A stretch of 64,000 nucleotides of DNA from Streptomyces djakartensis (GTDB lineage Bacteria > Actinomycetota > Actinomycetes > Streptomycetales > Streptomycetaceae), in assembly GCF_014651075.1 (NCBI RefSeq), contig NZ_BMWE01000001.1, forward strand, positions 186,001 to 250,000. Reading direction: 5' to 3'. A program made the position numbers and the translations under genes. The notes beneath the pieces were generated by a model that was given only the letters and a program-made list of their open reading frames with translations, was not told where the DNA came from and did not search any database. Positions 63,116 to 64,000 of this stretch are shown here, piece after piece (the first letter of the stretch is position 1; each line of letters begins with the position of its first letter).

Positions 63116-63508
63116 TAGCTGCGGGCAGTCGTGACCGCCCTAGCTGCGTGCAGTCGTGGCCGCCCTAGCTGCGGGCAGTCGTGCCGCTGGGGCGGCACGG
63201 GTGGGCGCAGCGGCACCCCGCAACGCCGGGTTGCGCAACGCCCCCCCGCACCAACGCCCAGCACCTCGCAACGCCGGGCTCCGCACCCACCCGCCCCCAG
63301 CACCCCCGCCGGGTACCTGGAACCGGCCGCCGCCGCTGCGGGCAGTAGTCGTGCCGCTGGGGCGATGGGGGTCCCCCCTGCTCGAGCGAAGCCGAGAGCT
63401 CGGGGGAGGGTGGGCGCAGCGGCACCCCGCAACGCCAGGCCGCGCAACGACCCGCCCCCGCACCCACGCCGGGCACCCGAAAAGCGGCTCATGCCACCGC
63501 CGGCACCG
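63116..63508. repeat. Tandem 25-base repeat and dispersed-repeat cluster
   Basis: Three tandem copies of a 25-base unit (TAGCTGCGGGCAGTCGTG plus CGCCC) occupy 63116-63190. They lead into a copy of the dispersed repeat without the palindromic insert (63171-63240) and a second copy with it (about 63345-63470). This and the preceding part make up the 584 bases between accA2 and the DeoR gene. No gene is supported. Confidence 0.8.
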
Positions 63509-64000
63509 TCACCGCCTCCGCAGATCAGCCACCCGCGCCCGCTCCGCCCCGCCCCCCTGCTCCCCCAACATCGCGGCGGACCTCAATCCCCCCTGGGCCC
63601 CACCCCCCGGCACCTGCCGCCGAGGCCCCGGCAACGGCACGTCCCGCCGCTGCTGACGCGCAGGGACGGAATCCCCTCCAGGGCCCGCCGCCCCCGCCGA
63701 CCCCCCTTGCCCCCCGGCCACGGCGATCTGCACACCCTGGTCGGCCAAAGCCTGAAGCTCCGTGGCCGCACGGTCGTCATGCGCGGGTGGCTCGTCCGTC
63801 ACGAGGCGGGTGATGAGATCCGTCGGCACGGTCTGGAACATGGTGTCCGTACCGAGCTTCGTGTGGTCGGCCAGTACGACCACCTCCGCCGCGGCCTGCA
63901 CCAGCGCCCGGTCCACGGACGCCGACAGCATGTTGGACGTGGACAGCCCGCGCTCCGCGGTCAGACCGCTCCCGGACAGGAAGGCCCGTGACACCCGCAG
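63509..64000 (-). CDS. DeoR-family transcriptional regulator, 5' end outside window
   Basis: The last 163 residues of a regulator that begins beyond the right edge. The visible part contains the DeoR C-terminal sensor domain (FLSGSGLTAERGLST, SNMLSASVDRALVQAA, VVLADHTKLGTDTMFQTVP) typical of sugar-phosphate-responsive repressors. After this come about 80 residues of Gly/Pro/Arg low-complexity tail that is not part of the family. The N-terminal helix-turn-helix is not seen. From memory a DeoR gene occupies this position beside accA2 in S. coelicolor. Target unknown. Confidence 0.85.
   Translation of the reverse strand: MRVSRAFLSGSGLTAERGLSTSNMLSASVDRALVQAAAEVVVLADHTKLGTDTMFQTVPTDLITRLVTDEPPAHDDRAATELQALADQGVQIAVAGGQGGSAGAAGPGGDSVPARQQRRDVPLPGPRRQVPGGGAQGGLRSAAMLGEQGGGAERARVADLRRR

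Overview
The window is high-GC actinobacterial DNA and almost certainly a Streptomyces chromosome. Third codon positions are strongly GC-biased, many genes start with GTG or TTG, a mycothiol S-conjugate amidase is present, and the acyl-CoA carboxylase set (biotinylated alpha, PccB-type beta, tiny epsilon subunit) is the actinomycete form. From memory, the order PEPCK, mca, greA, ilvA, metB, msrA, hutH, cya, birA, pccB, pccE, maf, accA2, DeoR matches the S. coelicolor chromosome around SCO4920-SCO4980 read in reverse. I see no prophage, IS element, CRISPR array, rRNA or tRNA.

Left part (1-14.1 kb), more accessory: a NB-ARC-type ATPase cut by the window edge; a secreted M14 carboxypeptidase; a divergent catabolic cluster (3.55-10.4 kb) of GntP permease, RidA, IclR regulator, KDG-type sugar kinase, fold-III PLP ammonia-lyase and N-acyl-D-amino-acid deacylase; a secreted trypsin-like protease; and a KAP NTPase carrying a receiver-like C-terminus beside a one-helix membrane protein. 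The catabolic cluster contains the steps expected for N-acetyl-D-glucosaminate (the aldonic acid of GlcNAc, released by oxidative chitin cleavage): uptake, deacetylation, ammonia elimination to 2-keto-3-deoxygluconate, and phosphorylation. This is the most interesting candidate system in the window.

Centre (14.1-44.3 kb): core metabolism and stress genes (alanine-type aminotransferase, GTP-PEPCK, TrhA/hemolysin III, TetR, Mut7-C protein, DUF255 protein, STAND/TPR protein, mca, DUF4307, greA, DrrAB-type ABC exporter, threonine ammonia-lyase, MarR, a degenerate sigma-factor operon, cystathionine gamma-synthase). Then comes a less ordinary stretch with an MsrA carrying an extra C-terminal domain, a GNAT/AAA+ fusion, a second MsrA, an AI-2E-type transporter, a DUF4389 protein, a VOC protein, and an alcohol dehydrogenase divergent from an XRE regulator.

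Right part (44.3-64 kb): large secreted subtilase, lipoprotein L,D-transpeptidase, a small LAxTG cell-wall protein, histidine ammonia-lyase, a GAF-GGDEF protein, enoyl-CoA hydratase, adenylate cyclase, BirA, and the propionyl/acetyl-CoA carboxylase genes pccB, pccE and accA2 with maf between them. BirA would biotinylate AccA2, which partners PccB and PccE to supply methylmalonyl/malonyl-CoA. The window ends inside a DeoR-family regulator. Several gene ends carry clear hairpin terminators. Two intergenic regions (15.9-16.5 kb and 62.9-63.5 kb) are built of tandem and dispersed palindromic repeats.
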